From: Eggerthellaceae bacterium UBA3686
GTDB lineage: Bacteria > Actinomycetota > Coriobacteriia > Coriobacteriales > Eggerthellaceae
Assembly: GCA_002371495.1 (NCBI GenBank)
Contig: DFIX01000026.1
Coordinates: 1 to 12,895 of the forward strand
Direction: 5' to 3'
Length of the DNA: 12,895 bases
The notes beneath the pieces are model-generated. The model was not told the origin of the DNA. It saw nothing but the letters and a program-made list of their open reading frames with translations, and made no database searches. Positions 12,670-12,895 of this stretch are shown piece by piece. Each line of letters opens with the position of its first letter. The stretch's first letter is position 1. A program made the translations under genes and the position numbers.

Positions 12670-12895
12670 ATGACGAAAGTCAGCATTCAATCGCTGCTCG
12701 ATGCCGGCGCGCACTTCGGGCACCAAACCCGCCGCTGGAACCCCAAGATGAAGCCGTATATCTTCGGCAGCCGCGGCGACATCTACATCCTCGACCTCAA
12801 GCAGACCCTTATCGGCATGGACCAGGCCTACACCTTCGTTAGCAACCTGGCGAAGAACGGCGGCACCATCCTGTTCGTCGGCACCAAGAAGCAGG
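12670..12895 (+). CDS. rpsB: Small ribosomal subunit protein S2 (5' part, cut by the window end)
   Basis: The first 75 codons of ribosomal protein S2 are present and the gene runs off the window. The N-terminus shows the family signature: LLDAGAHFGHQTRRWNPKM at about residues 9-27, then KPYIFGSRGDIYILDL and TILFVGTKKQ. S2 is part of the 30S subunit and is needed for binding of S1 and for translation initiation. ATG 12670 is chosen from the match to the conserved S2 start and the GGAGTGAAGA sequence before it. In most bacteria tsf follows; it would lie outside this window. Codon use and composition fit the rest of the region. Confidence 0.97.
   Translation, partial: MTKVSIQSLLDAGAHFGHQTRRWNPKMKPYIFGSRGDIYILDLKQTLIGMDQAYTFVSNLAKNGGTILFVGTKKQ

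Overview
The window is GC-rich, gene-dense, non-phage chromosomal DNA. Protein style suggests an anaerobic actinobacterium of the class Coriobacteriia, probably Eggerthellales/Eggerthellaceae: tandem molybdenum-cofactor genes, a heterodimeric ABC exporter, a DUF4418 membrane protein, a subtype-B-tannase-like esterase remnant, a zinc-ribbon/YARHG protein and frequent small palindromes. This placement is inference from protein resemblance, not from a marker search; the start of rpsB at the right edge would settle it.

Layout, left to right. 1-257: non-coding, with several hairpins and a likely promoter. 258-4048 (+): a small five-helix membrane protein with one histidine in each of its first four helices, a MoeA-type molybdopterin molybdenumtransferase, and a second MoeA fused to a molybdate-binding-protein-like domain; these three read as one transcription unit. 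4049-4266: a hairpin and a possible operator. 4267-8357 (+): two overlapping genes for the halves of a heterodimeric ABC exporter, one with a degenerate and one with a consensus ATP site. 8364-8418: a perfect 27-bp palindrome between convergent genes. 8434-8826 (-): a DUF4418 membrane protein. 8813-9205 (+): only the C-terminal third of a tannase-like alpha/beta hydrolase, abutting the DUF4418 start. 9345-10802 (+): a membrane-anchored zinc-ribbon protein with a YARHG domain. 10803-11111: palindrome-rich spacer and a promoter. 11112-12425 (+): a fusion of a RelA/SpoT-type HD hydrolase with an ADP-ribosylglycohydrolase. 12426-12669: palindrome, promoter and leader. 12670 to the end (+): the 5' part of rpsB.

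Functionally this is mostly chromosomal metabolism: molybdenum (or tungsten) insertion into cofactor, drug or lipid export, and translation. The accessory signals are three. First, a set of near-perfect palindromes, most with a single central T and most lying at or just past stop codons; one lies inside the first ABC gene near its end. Second, a separate 140-nt element with 41-bp perfect inverted arms sits in frame in the linker between the membrane and ATPase domains of that same ABC protein. Third, the HD-ADP-ribosylglycohydrolase fusion joins two domains that would remove two different nucleotide-derived signals.
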